A stretch of 36,919 nucleotides of DNA from assembly GCF_001751245.1 (NCBI RefSeq), contig NZ_LJGU01000096.1, forward strand, positions 1-36,919, written 5' to 3'. Numbering within the stretch: the first letter of the stretch is position 1; every line of letters begins with the position of its first letter. Under the pieces are notes generated by a model, which was given only the letters and a program-made list of their open reading frames with translations, had not been told where the DNA came from and ran no database searches. Shown in pieces: positions 25,769-35,291 of this stretch. The position numbers and the translations under genes were made by a program. Source of the DNA: Streptomyces oceani. GTDB lineage: Bacteria > Actinomycetota > Actinomycetes > Streptomycetales > Streptomycetaceae.

Positions 25769-25822
25769 AGCGCGCCGGAGAGGATGGCGGGGACTTAACG
25801 AGTCCCGGTCAACCGGCGCGCT
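25769..25822 (-). promoter_or_regulatory. Alternative pairing arms of the ilvB leader RNA
   Basis: AGCGCGCCGG inside the leader ORF end (25822-25813) is the perfect complement of CCGGCGCGCT (25778-25769), which abuts the terminator stem. A ribosome stalled at Leu-Leu-Val-Ile would cover or free the first arm and so switch the downstream fold. Confidence 0.75.
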
Positions 25823-25850
25823 GTCCAATTACGAGAAGTCGGGTGCGCAT
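25809..25850 (-). CDS. ilvB leader peptide
   Basis: A 13-aa peptide MRTRLLVIGQRAG with consecutive Leu-Leu-Val-Ile codons, ending just before the attenuator stems. It is the typical actinobacterial ilvB leader that senses branched-chain aminoacyl-tRNA supply by ribosome stalling. A -10-like element lies 7 bases upstream of the ATG, so the message may be leaderless; GGAGG at about 12 bases upstream would otherwise serve as ribosome site. Its end I-G-Q-R-A-G resembles that of the cimA leader. Confidence 0.88.
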   Translation of the reverse strand: MRTRLLVIGQRAG

Positions 25851-25857
25851 GGCACCG

Positions 25858-25887
25858 ACCATCCTCCGGCAAGGCACCGGGTGTCAA
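25858..25887 (-). promoter_or_regulatory. Promoter of ilvB leader
   Basis: A perfect TTGACA (25887-25882) is followed after 18 bases by GATGGT (25863-25858), a TANNNT-like -10. Start of transcription would fall at or next to the leader ATG at 25850. The -35 box includes the stop codon of the upstream GGDEF gene. Confidence 0.65.
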
Positions 25888-28800
25888 GTAGGTGGGACAG
25901 GCGTCTCACTATGTGGTCCACGCGAGGGTCGCGCCACCTTGTCCGCCGACGGCGGGCCTGTGCGCTGGACCGGGAGGCCACCCGCCACCACGACCGAGCC
26001 TCTCGTCCTGACTCGGTCCGCTCTACCGGCCGCATGCCCGGCGGAGCGACCGGGCAGCGGATATCCGCAGGCCAGTGCGCGCCGCAGACGATGCTCGTCC
26101 AGCACCCCGGCGAACGCCTCCCCTTGCCCCCAGGTGCAGCCCATCGCGCGGAGCGTCGAAACCTGTTCGGGCAGGTCGACCCCGTCCGCCACCGAGGAGA
26201 GTCCGAGGTCGCCCGCGATACGCAGCAGACCAGCGGTGATCTTCCGTAGTCGCGCGGACTCCGCGATGCCGTCCACCAGACCACGGTCCAGGCAGATGAT
26301 GTCGAGCGGGAGTCTGCGCAACGCGGACACTGCCGCGTAGCCGCCGCCGAAACCGTCCAGGGCGATACCGACGCCCAGATCCCGAAGCGCCAGGAGACGC
26401 TGCTCCAACTCGCTCATGGGCACCCGTGGGTCGTTCCCGCACAGCTCCAGCACCAGGGCTTCGGGCGCCAGACCGTGTCGGTGCAGGAGAGTCTCCACAC
26501 TGCCGTGTACCGGCTCCTCGTCGGTGAACCACTCGGTCGCCAGGCGTACGACCACCGGGGCCTCGAAACCCGCCCGGTATCGAGCCGCCGCCTGAGCCAC
26601 CGCCTCCTCCAGCAGCCAGCGGCTCATACTCCTCGTCGGATCGCCGTGAGCCGTCGGGCCCGCGCGACCGTGCGCCGTGACGGGCGGGCCACTGTCCGCG
26701 CCGAGGCGCTCCCCTGGTACGCCGTGGGCGGAGCGCAGCCGCGGCTGGGCGGCGACGGCTTCCACCGTGCCCCCACTCAGCGCGACGATCGGCTGGTGGC
26801 GGACCACGAACTGGCGATGGCACGACGTGACCCGGCGTGCGTGGGGCGGGGCGGAGTCCGAACCCCCGGCTCGTTCGGTCGCGCGGGGGGCGCGCGGCGG
26901 ACACCACTCGGTGGCTCGGGACTCCGGAGCGGCAGCCGAGGAGTACAGCTCCACCCTGTCCTTCCCCGTCTGTTTGGCGCGGTACATCGCCAGATCCGCC
27001 TTGCGCATCAGGTCGGTGGGGTCGCTTCCCGGCTCGGCGAACGCGATGCCGATGGACGCGGCCACCCGCACCTCGCAGCCCTCCACGTGGTACGGAGCGG
27101 AGAGCGTGACCCGGAGGCGATCGGCGATCTCCCGAATCCGCTCCGCACGCGCGGCGGGAGGTCTGTGCTGGGCGTCCCCGTCCCCGAGGATCAACGCGGC
27201 GAACTCGTCCCCGCCCAACCGCGCGGCGGTGTCCCCGGCCCGCACGGACTCCCGCAACCGGTGGGCGGCATGGATCAGCAACTCGTCGCCCGCCTGGTGG
27301 CCCACGGTGTCGTTGACCGCCTTGAAGCCGTCCAGGTCGATGTACAGCACCGCCGCTTCGCTGTCGCCGCCGCGCCGGCCGGCGAGCGCCTGGCGCACGC
27401 GTTCTAAGAACAGGGCACGGTTCGGCAGGTCCGTCATCGGATCATGTGAGGCACTGTGCTGCAATTTCGCCTGCAGGCGCACCCGTTCGGTGACATCCCG
27501 ACTGTTGAATATCAATCCGCCCTGATAACGGTTCACTGTCGACTCGATGCTGAGCCAGTGCCCCGCGCCATGCTGGAACCGGCACTCGATACGGGTCGAT
27601 GGCTCCGTGCTGGGTGCGGCGGCGAGGAACCGGCGAATCTCGTGCAGCACGCGGGCCAGGTCCTCGGGGTGGATGAGGGCGGCCAGCTCGGAGCCGACGA
27701 GTTCGTCCCCCACACGTCCGTACACGCCGGCGGCGGCCGGGGAGACGTAACGCAGCACGCCGTCGGGCGCCGCGATCATGATGACGTCACTGGAGCCCTG
27801 CACGAGAGAGCGGAAGTGGTTCTCCTTGTCGGCCAGTTCCTGTGTGAGGGCGATGTTCTCCAGCAACATGATCCCCTGGCGCACGGCGAGGGCGAGGACG
27901 ACGGTACAACCGGTGAAGAGCACCAGCCGGTCGATGCGCCCGTCCAGCGAGCCGTAGACCACCCCCAGGGTGCAGACCGCGGCGGCGAGATACGGAGTCA
28001 GCGCCGCGAGCGAACCGGACATCGGACGAGCGCCGAAGGAAGCACCGGACCACCCGGCCTTCGGAGTGCCCGGGGTGTCACTCGGGGACGGGTTCGTACG
28101 GCCCCGCAGACCTGCCCAGGCTGCGTACGCGAGCAGCGTCGGGCCCACGAACCAACCCACGTCGAGTGGGACGTCCGCCTGCGCGTCGTCGCGCAGCGCG
28201 GGCACGGCGGCGAGCATGTCACACAGCACCGTCACTCCGAAGGCGCCGACCAGGGTGTTGAAGGCCGGCCGACCGACCGTGGCGCCACGGAAGTGCAGCG
28301 CCAGGATGAGACTCATCAGCACGACGCCCAGCAGTGGATAGGCCATCTCCAGGGCGGACTGAGCCACTGTCTCCCACTGCCAGACGGGTCTGGGAAGCAG
28401 ATCGACCGACCAGGAGAGGGTGAGCAGCGAACCGGCGATCAGCCAGGTGTCCAGGCTCAGGCAGATCCACCCGGCCCGGCTGATGGGCCGCTTGGCCAGC
28501 ATCAGCAGGCCGAGAAGCGCGAACGGCACGAAGAGGAGGTAGAAGCAGTCGGCCGCCGCGGTCGCCGGCACCGCACGGCCCAACGCGCCCTCGTATCCAC
28601 CGCAGAGGGCGTGTGCCACCCCGGACATGACCGAGGAGAGCCCAAAGAGCACCCACGCGGAACGCGTTCGGCCACGCGGCTGTGCCCGGGCGAACCGAAA
28701 GCAGTACAGCGCCGCGACGAGGGCCGCGGCGCTCAGGCCGAACTCCCCACCGAGGAGCGCGGGGGCGCTCGACCCCCAACCGAGCGCGGCCCCCGTGACG

Positions 28801-29069
28801 TAGGCCCCGCACACCGCGGCGACCAGCATGGCCAGAAGCGCCCTGGGCGGACGCGCTCGATCCTTGACACTCGCCACCGGGTCATTCTGCGGCGGGCGCT
28901 CGTCGGATGGGGCCACGGTCTCCGCGCCGGCGAACGGTCGTCGCGATGACCAGCCGGCTCGCCCCGCGAAGAGTGGAGAAGCCGGAGCGCCCGCTGCCGC
29001 GTCTCGGTACCCGCTCGTGATCGTTCCTTGAGCGTTCGCACCGTGAACGCTCTTTCCTTGAACACTCAT
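25884..29069 (-). CDS. Membrane PAS-GGDEF-EAL protein, probable diguanylate cyclase with degenerate EAL
   Basis: A 1061-aa signalling protein. Residues about 75-405 hold eight to ten membrane helices; then a PAS domain (about 415-530, HFRSLVQGSSDVIMIAAPDG), GGDEF (about 540-710) and an EAL-like domain (about 752-1010). GGDEF is intact (619-623) with an inhibitory-site RAGD (610-613) five residues before it, so c-di-GMP synthesis with product inhibition is likely. The EAL part lacks key residues: EAL reads EAV (770-772), DDFG reads LDGFG (904-908) and the usual KID Lys is Cys (ICLD). It is therefore probably not a phosphodiesterase and may act as a sensor. GGAGGGCGCC precedes ATG 29069. It may be orthologous to a named Streptomyces Cdg protein, but I cannot verify which. 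Confidence 0.88.
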   Translation of the reverse strand: MSVQGKSVHGANAQGTITSGYRDAAAGAPASPLFAGRAGWSSRRPFAGAETVAPSDERPPQNDPVASVKDRARPPRALLAMLVAAVCGAYVTGAALGWGSSAPALLGGEFGLSAAALVAALYCFRFARAQPRGRTRSAWVLFGLSSVMSGVAHALCGGYEGALGRAVPATAAADCFYLLFVPFALLGLLMLAKRPISRAGWICLSLDTWLIAGSLLTLSWSVDLLPRPVWQWETVAQSALEMAYPLLGVVLMSLILALHFRGATVGRPAFNTLVGAFGVTVLCDMLAAVPALRDDAQADVPLDVGWFVGPTLLAYAAWAGLRGRTNPSPSDTPGTPKAGWSGASFGARPMSGSLAALTPYLAAAVCTLGVVYGSLDGRIDRLVLFTGCTVVLALAVRQGIMLLENIALTQELADKENHFRSLVQGSSDVIMIAAPDGVLRYVSPAAAGVYGRVGDELVGSELAALIHPEDLARVLHEIRRFLAAAPSTEPSTRIECRFQHGAGHWLSIESTVNRYQGGLIFNSRDVTERVRLQAKLQHSASHDPMTDLPNRALFLERVRQALAGRRGGDSEAAVLYIDLDGFKAVNDTVGHQAGDELLIHAAHRLRESVRAGDTAARLGGDEFAALILGDGDAQHRPPAARAERIREIADRLRVTLSAPYHVEGCEVRVAASIGIAFAEPGSDPTDLMRKADLAMYRAKQTGKDRVELYSSAAAPESRATEWCPPRAPRATERAGGSDSAPPHARRVTSCHRQFVVRHQPIVALSGGTVEAVAAQPRLRSAHGVPGERLGADSGPPVTAHGRAGPTAHGDPTRSMSRWLLEEAVAQAAARYRAGFEAPVVVRLATEWFTDEEPVHGSVETLLHRHGLAPEALVLELCGNDPRVPMSELEQRLLALRDLGVGIALDGFGGGYAAVSALRRLPLDIICLDRGLVDGIAESARLRKITAGLLRIAGDLGLSSVADGVDLPEQVSTLRAMGCTWGQGEAFAGVLDEHRLRRALACGYPLPGRSAGHAAGRADRVRTRGSVVVAGGLPVQRTGPPSADKVARPSRGPHSETPVPPT

Positions 29070-29361
29070 GGCGCCCTCCGGGAACCTCGGAGACGCTGCC
29101 CGCGGTCACGGTGTACGTAGCACGGAGCGCGCCACGCACGACGATTGGTCCACTGGCCGCACATTCGCCCATCGCCCCCCTCGTGTCCTGGTTTCTCCCC
29201 TCCCGTCGGGACGATACACCAAAACAGTCACCCAGGGACATAGCTACGATACAGAACGTGACGACCTGGGACGATGGCCTATCCAGCCGCTGATTCCGCA
29301 GTGTATCCGCCCGGAAACGGCGCGTTGACCACCCGCGACGGCCACCCCGCGACGAGCCGCC
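29070..29361. other. Intergenic region upstream of the GGDEF-EAL gene
   Basis: Nearly 300 bases without a gene. It holds the GGDEF-EAL promoter (minus; TATCGT and TAGCTAT elements near 29210-29250 are possible -10 boxes) and the 3' end of the hydroxyacid dehydrogenase transcript. GTCAC and GTGAC half-sites about 25 bases apart (minus strand, near 29230-29262) could be a regulator site, but this is weak. Confidence 0.4.
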
Positions 29362-30342
29362 TCAGCTCGTCACGTGCACGACGTTCTCCAGCTGCTCCTC
29401 GTTCGCCCACCGCGTGAGCTGTCGCCGCAACAGGCGTACGGCTCGGGGCCGCATCGCCGAGGTCGCACCGCCAACATGGGGGCTGATCAGCACGTTTGGC
29501 GCCTGCCACAGCGGGTGTCCGGGCGGCAGCGGCTCGGGGTCGGTCACGTCCAGCGCCGCCCGGAGCCGGCCCGTGGCCAGTTCGGCGAGCAGCGCGTCCG
29601 TGTCCACTACTCCCCCACGAGCCACATTGACCAACAGTGCCCCATCCTTCATCCGCCCCAGGAAGTCAGCCGCCACCAGCCTCCGGGTGGCCTCCGTGAG
29701 GGGGGTGCACAGGATCACCACGTCAGCGCGCGGGAGCATTTCGGGGAGCGCGTCCAGCGCGTGCACCTCCCCGCGCGCCACCGTACGAGACGTACGAGCG
29801 ACGCGCAGCACCTCGGCCGTCTCAAACGGAAGGAGGCGTTCCTCAACTGCCGCGCCGATCGCGCCGTATCCCACGATCAGCACCCGACGGTCAGCCAGCG
29901 CGGGGTGGATCCCCTGCAGCCAGTCACCGCTGCGCTGCGCGCCGACGAACGCGGGGATGCCGCGCAGCGAGGCCAGGGTGAGGGTGAGCGCCAATTCGGC
30001 GGTGCTGGCCTCGTGTACCCCTCGGGCGTTGCAGACCCGGACACCGGGCGGGAGGTCGCGCAGCACCGGAGCGACGTGGTCGATGCCCGCTGTGAGAGTC
30101 TGCACCACCCGTAGCCCCGGCATCACTCGGAGGGGGCGCACGACGGCAGCGGGGTCCTTCATGTACGGCAGCACGTAGAAAGCACAGTCGGACGGATCGC
30201 TCGGGTAGTCGGCGGCACCGTCCCAGTGCTGGTAGCGGAGCGACGGCGGCCGGCCCTCGACGTCCTCGGGCGGCATCGGCAGCCACACGTCCGCGGCTGG
30301 GGCCGCTGCCTGCTCGGTGTTGCGTTGCGTGGAGGAGGCCAT
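29362..30342 (-). CDS. D-2-hydroxyacid dehydrogenase family protein
   Basis: A 326-aa NAD(P)-dependent oxidoreductase of the D-isomer-specific 2-hydroxyacid dehydrogenase family. The Rossmann loop is VLIVGYGAIGAAVEERL; catalytic residues are Arg in VNVARGGVVDT, Glu in DVTDPEPLPPGHPLW and His in SPHVGGAT. It lacks the ASB/ACT regulatory domains, so it is not a second SerA; substrate (phosphoglycerate, glyoxylate/hydroxypyruvate or other) cannot be told. I start it at ATG 30342 (MASSTQRN); the frame is open to 30375 and no ribosome site is clear for either. It diverges from the aldo/keto reductase gene with about 75 bases between. Confidence 0.88.
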   Translation of the reverse strand: MASSTQRNTEQAAAPAADVWLPMPPEDVEGRPPSLRYQHWDGAADYPSDPSDCAFYVLPYMKDPAAVVRPLRVMPGLRVVQTLTAGIDHVAPVLRDLPPGVRVCNARGVHEASTAELALTLTLASLRGIPAFVGAQRSGDWLQGIHPALADRRVLIVGYGAIGAAVEERLLPFETAEVLRVARTSRTVARGEVHALDALPEMLPRADVVILCTPLTEATRRLVAADFLGRMKDGALLVNVARGGVVDTDALLAELATGRLRAALDVTDPEPLPPGHPLWQAPNVLISPHVGGATSAMRPRAVRLLRRQLTRWANEEQLENVVHVTS

Positions 30343-30417
30343 GGCCGGAGGGTATGCGATGGCTGTCCGAGGCACCGGTTAGTTTGGGCTCGTCAGGCGG
30401 GGAGGGAGTACGTCGAG

Positions 30418-31413
30418 GTGGATCGCAGGACTGTGGGAGCGGCGGCCCTGGAGGTAGGGGCGATCGGGCTCGGATGCATGCCCATGAGCTGGGCCTATTC
30501 CTCGTCCGAACAGCGCGGGGAGAGTTCGCTGCGGACCGTGCACGCGGCCTTGGACGAGGGCACTACGCTGCTGGACACCGCCGACATGTACGGTCCGTTC
30601 ACCAACGAGCTGTTGTTGGGAAGAATCCTCCGGCAGCGCCGACAGGACGCGTTCGTCTCCACCAAGGCCGGCCTGCTCGTCGGCGAGCAGCACATCGTCG
30701 CCAACGGACGTCCGGAGCATCTCAGGCGGGCCTGCGACGCGTCTCTGCGACGCCTGCAGACGGAGGTGATCGACCTCTATCAGCTGCACCGTCCCGACCC
30801 GGAGGTGCCGATAGAGGAGTCCTGGGGCGCGATGGCCGAGCTGGTGGCCGCCGGAAAGGTCCGAGCGCTGGGGCTGTGCGCGGTGGGCGCTCGCGCATCG
30901 CGGCGCGCGGGCGCGTCCCTGCACCAGCCGACGCTCGCTCAACTCGACCGGGTACAGCAGATCTTTCCGGTCAGCAGCGTGCAGGCAGAACTCTCCGTGT
31001 GGTCGCGGGAGGCGCTGGAGGGGTTGTTGCCGTGGTGTACGGCCAGGGGCGTCGGGTTCCTCGCGGCGATGCCGCTCGGAAACGGCTATCTGACCGGCAC
31101 GCTCACCCCGGGCGGCGGCTTCGAGCCGGATGACGTACGCGCCCGCCACCCACGGTTCACAGCGGAGATGATGGCGGCCAACCAGCCGATCGTGGCCGGG
31201 CTGCGCCGGGTGGCGGCGCGGCATGGTGACGCCACCCCGGCACAGGTGGCGCTGGCCTGGCTGCTGACTCAGGGCCGGCATGTGGTGCCCGTGCCAGGGG
31301 CCAAGAAGGCACACTGGCCCGTGCAGAACGCCGCTGCGGCCAAACTGACCCTGACGGCTGAGGACCTGGTGGAGATCGACGCGCTGCCAGTCGCCCAGGG
31401 CTCCTGGGACTGA
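30418..31413 (+). CDS. Aldo/keto reductase
   Basis: A 331-aa NADPH-dependent TIM-barrel oxidoreductase. The catalytic tetrad is visible: Asp in LLDTADMYG, Tyr in the same motif, Lys in VSTKAGL and His in DLYQLHRPDPEVP. The family phosphate-binding end is partly altered (VVPVPGAKKAHWPVQNAAAAKLTLT). GTG 30418 follows GGAGGGAGTACGTCGAG and gives the conserved start TVGAAALEVGAIGLGCM. Substrate unknown; similar enzymes reduce small aldehydes and ketones. It is a single-gene unit with divergent and co-directional neighbours. Confidence 0.92.
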   Translation: MDRRTVGAAALEVGAIGLGCMPMSWAYSSSEQRGESSLRTVHAALDEGTTLLDTADMYGPFTNELLLGRILRQRRQDAFVSTKAGLLVGEQHIVANGRPEHLRRACDASLRRLQTEVIDLYQLHRPDPEVPIEESWGAMAELVAAGKVRALGLCAVGARASRRAGASLHQPTLAQLDRVQQIFPVSSVQAELSVWSREALEGLLPWCTARGVGFLAAMPLGNGYLTGTLTPGGGFEPDDVRARHPRFTAEMMAANQPIVAGLRRVAARHGDATPAQVALAWLLTQGRHVVPVPGAKKAHWPVQNAAAAKLTLTAEDLVEIDALPVAQGSWD

Positions 31414-31603
31414 CCTCCGGCGGTCCGGGCCCCGGAAGGCGCCGTCCCGACGGCCCACGGCGTTCGGCCCCTCGGGGTTCCGCGATACGCGCAACGACTT
31501 CGCGCGATCTCCGGCGTCCACGTGCCCACGGCCTGCCGATGTGATGTGCTGAGAGCCGCCGCTTCGGCTCCGGGGCGGCCCCGCGATCCCGGGAGGGCTC
31601 ATC

Positions 31604-32767
31604 GTGCGCAGGCAGTTGGTGTCCTGGCGGCCCGGCAGAACGGCCGTCGCGGTGCTCACGACAGCGGCGTTGCTCGCGGCCGGTTGCTCGTCCGATGAGG
31701 GCTCCGGCGAGCGCCGCGAGTCCCCGTCCGAGTCGGGTGCCGACTCCACCGGCCCGGGAGCGAGTGCCCCGCCGGCGAAAGGCTCGGTCACGGTGGAGCG
31801 TACGGTCGCCACGGGCCTCAAGTCGCCCTGGGGGCTGGCTCCGCTGCCCGGGGGCGACCTGCTCGTCTCCTCCCGGGACACCGGCGAGATCCTCCGGGTG
31901 GACGTCGGGAGCGGCGAGAAGACCAAGATCGGCTCCGTGCCCGGCACGGATCCCGGGGGTGAGGGCGGACTGCTCGGTCTCGCGCTCCGCAGCGACGACG
32001 CCGACATGCTGTACGCGTACGTGACCACCGCGTCCGACAACCGCGTCGTGCGGATGCTCTACGACCCGGACAAGAAACCGGGGAACCAGCTCGGAGCCCC
32101 CGACACCATCTTCAAGGACATCCCGAAAGGCACCGTCCACAACGGCGGGCGGATCGCCTTCGGCCCCGACAAGATGCTCTACGTCGGTACCGGTGAGACC
32201 GGCGACAAGGGCCTGGCGCAGGACAAGGACTCCCCGGCCGGGAAGATCCTCCGGATGACCCCGGACGGCGAGCCACCGGCGCACGGCAACCCTCGGGCCG
32301 ACTCGGTGGTCTACAGTTACGGCCACCGCAATGTGCAGGGTCTGGCCTGGGACGCGGAGAACCGCCTGTGGGCCGCCGAGTTCGGGCAGGACACCTGGGA
32401 CGAGCTGAACCTCATCCGCCCCGGCCGGAACTACGGCTGGCCGCGGGTGGAGGGCGAGTCCGACGAGCGGGGCTTCGTCGACCCGGTCGCCCAGTGGCGT
32501 ACGGACGAGGCGTCCCCCAGCGGCATCGCGGTGGCCGAGGGCTCGGTGTGGATGGCGGCGCTGCGCGGCGAGCGGCTGTGGCGGGTCCCCCTGCGGGGCA
32601 CGGAACCAGCCGCGAAACCCCAGGACTTCCTCCAGGGGAAGTACGGGCGGCTGCGCACGGTCGTCTCGGCGGGCGACGACTCGCTGTGGCTCGTCACGAG
32701 TGAGACGGACAGCCGCGGCACGCCGAAGAAGGGCGACGACCGCGTCCTGGAGCTGACGGTGCGCTGA
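31604..32767 (+). CDS. PQQ-dependent sugar dehydrogenase-type lipoprotein
   Basis: A 387-aa exported lipoprotein. It has a twin-basic start, a hydrophobic segment and the lipobox LLAAGC (Cys28), then a Ser/Pro-rich linker and a six-bladed propeller of the soluble-glucose/aldose-sugar-dehydrogenase family. Family motifs: SPWGLAPLPGGDLLVSSRD, EGGLLGLALRSD, VHNGGRIAFGPD with the catalytic His179, YGHRNVQGLAWD, FGQDTWDELNLIRPGRNYGWP. PQQ binding is plausible, but many actinobacterial members have unproven cofactor use. GTG 31604 follows GGGAGGGCTCATC. It is convergent with the MMPL gene (71 bases between stop codons). Confidence 0.9.
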   Translation: MRRQLVSWRPGRTAVAVLTTAALLAAGCSSDEGSGERRESPSESGADSTGPGASAPPAKGSVTVERTVATGLKSPWGLAPLPGGDLLVSSRDTGEILRVDVGSGEKTKIGSVPGTDPGGEGGLLGLALRSDDADMLYAYVTTASDNRVVRMLYDPDKKPGNQLGAPDTIFKDIPKGTVHNGGRIAFGPDKMLYVGTGETGDKGLAQDKDSPAGKILRMTPDGEPPAHGNPRADSVVYSYGHRNVQGLAWDAENRLWAAEFGQDTWDELNLIRPGRNYGWPRVEGESDERGFVDPVAQWRTDEASPSGIAVAEGSVWMAALRGERLWRVPLRGTEPAAKPQDFLQGKYGRLRTVVSAGDDSLWLVTSETDSRGTPKKGDDRVLELTVR

Positions 32768-32838
32768 ATCGCGCGGACCGTGAGCCGTCGGTGACATGTG
32801 TGAGCCGCGGACAGCTCCGGGCGGCGGCAGCCGGACCG

Positions 32839-35286
32839 TCATCCCGTGCCGGGTCCGGAGTCGTGGATTCTGGAAGCGCCGGAGTCGCCGGGGAGGCGCG
32901 TCCCCGAATCATCCGACCGTCGTCCCGGTTTCGGGACCACGAGGGCCGGGTCGCTGGGTATCTCGGTACGCCGGCTCCTCTCCCGCTGGGTGGGCAGCAA
33001 CCGCCCGTCCGCCGTCTGCGCGAGGGCGTCGGCGGCTTCCGGGGCAGCTTCCCGCGAACCGGCCGCGCCCCACTCCCGTGCTCTCGGCGGTACGGCGGTC
33101 GACTCCGCGGCGGCGGGTGGCCCCGGCTCGACGCTGATCCGGGGCAACCTCCGGTCCAACCACTTCGGCAACCACCAGTTCGCGCCCCCCAACAGATGCA
33201 TCAGCGCCGGCACGAGCAGCGTGCGCAGGACGAAGGCGTCCAGTGCGACGGCCACCGCCAACGCGACCCCGAACATCGCGATGAGCCGGTTCCCGCTCAG
33301 CACGAACGCGCCGAACACCGCGATCATGATGGCCGCGGCGCAGTTGATGACGCGTCCGGTCTCCGCCAGCCCGACCTGCACCGCCCGGCGGTTGTCCCGA
33401 GTCCGCCGCCACTCCTCGTACATCCGGCTCACCAGGAAGACCTGGTAGTCCATCGAGAGCCCGAAAAGCACCGAGATCATGATCACCGGAAGGAACGGCT
33501 CGATCGGTCCGGCGCCACCCAGACCGAGCAGCCCGCTTCCCCAGCCCCACTGGAAGATCGCCACGACCACCCCGATCGAGGCCGACACGGCCAGCACGTT
33601 CATGAGGGCGGCCTTCAGCGGTACGGCGAGACTGCGGAACGCCAACAGGAGCAGTGCCGAACCGAGCGTCACCACCACCGCGAGGAAGAGCGGCAGCTTG
33701 CCTACGATGACCGAGGCGAAGTCGTCGTAGCCGGCCGTGAGTCCGCCCACGTGTACGCGCAGCTCGCTGGACTTCTCGACCCTCGGGATCACCTCCGTAC
33801 GCAGCCGCTCGACCAGCTCGGAGGTCTCCTCGGCCTGGGGGGCGGTACTCGGGATCACCGTGACGGCGCCCACCTGCCCGTCCTGGCTGAGGGCGGCGCC
33901 CGTGACCTTGGCGACGCCCTCGGTCCCGCGCAGCCGTTCGGGCAGCTCCCGCAGCGCCTGTTCGTCTCCGCCGGTGCTCGCGACGAGCGTCAACGGGCCG
34001 TTCGCGCCCGGTCCGAAACCGTCCGCGAGCATGTCGTACGCCTGCTTGGTGGTGGCCGAGGACGGGCCGTTCCCCTGATCCGAGGTGCCCAGGTGGAGAG
34101 CCAGTACGGGCAGCGCCAGCACCACCATCCCAGCCGCCGCGAGCCCACCGAGCAGCTTCGGGTGCCGTCCCAGGTACGCCGACCAGCGGGCCACCACCGG
34201 CCGACTTCCGGCCACCGCCGGGTCGCGGTACTCGGGTCCGGTCGCCACGAGTCGCGCCCGTTCCCGACGGCTGAGGGCTCGCAACCCGATCAGGCCGAGC
34301 AGGGCGGGCAGCAACGTGACGGAGGCCAGCACGGTCAGCAGTACGGTGAGCGAGGCGGCCAGCGCCACACCGTTCAGGAACTCCAGGCGCAGGACGAGCA
34401 TCCCCAGCAGCGCGATGCACACGGTCGCCCCGGCGAACACCACCGTCCGGCCGACCGAGGCCACGGCGCGCTCGGCGGCATTGGCCGCCGGCGCCCCCTC
34501 GCGCAGCGCCTGCCGGTGCCGGGTGACGATGAACAACGCGTAGTCGATCCCCACGCCCAGGCCGACCAGCGTGCCGAGCATCGGCGCGAAGTCGGCCAGC
34601 GTCACGACGTGTCCGAGCACCCCGGTCAGCAGGTAGGCGGTTCCCACGCTCACCAGCGCGGTGACGATCGGCAGCGACATGGCCGCCAGCGAACCGAAGG
34701 CCAGCAGCAGCACGACGGCCGCCACTGCGATTCCGATGGCCTCACTGAGGTGACTGCTCGGCGTGCTCTCCGTGAGCGCGACGCCCGTGCCGCCCAGCGC
34801 GACGTCCAGGCCCGACGTTTCCCGCTCGGCGGCCTGCGCGGTGTCCACGACGTCGCGGAGGTGCTCCGGGTCGAGGTCGTTGGCCGACTGGTCGAAGTGC
34901 ACCGTGGCGTACGCCGTACGTCCGTCCTGGCTGATCCGGTCGGTGGTGTGCGGGTCGTACGGACTGGTGATCCGGGCGACGCCGGGAAGGTCGGCGACCT
35001 CGTCCAGGGTCTGGCTCATGCGCTGCTCGACGGCGCCGCCCCGGTCGACCCGCGCGTCGGGGCGGTCCGTGCGCCAGACGACGGTGTCGCTGTCCCCAGC
35101 CTGCTCCGGGAAGCCGTCGCTGAGCAACTCCCGGGCCTGCCCGGACTCGGTGCCGGGCACGTGGTAATCGTTCGTGTACGCGGAACCAGCCGTCAGGGCC
35201 GCGGCTCCCGCTCCGGACAGAGCGACGAGCCACAGCACCAGGACGACGAACGGATGACGAACACACCACCGGGCAAGGTCTGCCAT
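32839..35286 (-). CDS. MMPL/RND-family membrane transporter
   Basis: An 815-aa inner-membrane exporter of the MmpL-like RND family, predicted 12 membrane helices in two homologous halves. It has the characteristic start RWCVRHPFVVLVLWLVALSGAG, two extracytoplasmic loops, LGVGIDYALFIVTRHRQALREG in the first half and FGLSMDYQVFLVSRMYEEWRRT in the second (proton-relay Asp-Tyr pairs), and a disordered cytoplasmic C-terminus of about 110 residues. Substrate is probably a lipid or secondary metabolite. I chose ATG 35286 (AGGGAACCCGACC upstream). No TetR regulator is adjacent, which is unusual for this family. The ribosome site sits within an inverted repeat. Confidence 0.93.
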   Translation of the reverse strand: MADLARWCVRHPFVVLVLWLVALSGAGAAALTAGSAYTNDYHVPGTESGQARELLSDGFPEQAGDSDTVVWRTDRPDARVDRGGAVEQRMSQTLDEVADLPGVARITSPYDPHTTDRISQDGRTAYATVHFDQSANDLDPEHLRDVVDTAQAAERETSGLDVALGGTGVALTESTPSSHLSEAIGIAVAAVVLLLAFGSLAAMSLPIVTALVSVGTAYLLTGVLGHVVTLADFAPMLGTLVGLGVGIDYALFIVTRHRQALREGAPAANAAERAVASVGRTVVFAGATVCIALLGMLVLRLEFLNGVALAASLTVLLTVLASVTLLPALLGLIGLRALSRRERARLVATGPEYRDPAVAGSRPVVARWSAYLGRHPKLLGGLAAAGMVVLALPVLALHLGTSDQGNGPSSATTKQAYDMLADGFGPGANGPLTLVASTGGDEQALRELPERLRGTEGVAKVTGAALSQDGQVGAVTVIPSTAPQAEETSELVERLRTEVIPRVEKSSELRVHVGGLTAGYDDFASVIVGKLPLFLAVVVTLGSALLLLAFRSLAVPLKAALMNVLAVSASIGVVVAIFQWGWGSGLLGLGGAGPIEPFLPVIMISVLFGLSMDYQVFLVSRMYEEWRRTRDNRRAVQVGLAETGRVINCAAAIMIAVFGAFVLSGNRLIAMFGVALAVAVALDAFVLRTLLVPALMHLLGGANWWLPKWLDRRLPRISVEPGPPAAAESTAVPPRAREWGAAGSREAAPEAADALAQTADGRLLPTQRERSRRTEIPSDPALVVPKPGRRSDDSGTRLPGDSGASRIHDSGPGTG

Positions 35287-35291
35287 GGTCG

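Noticed and set aside
23619..26249. An 876-codon open frame on the plus strand
   Set aside because: It lies antisense to ilvN, ilvB, the attenuator and the end of the GGDEF gene; it has no domain and arises from high GC content.
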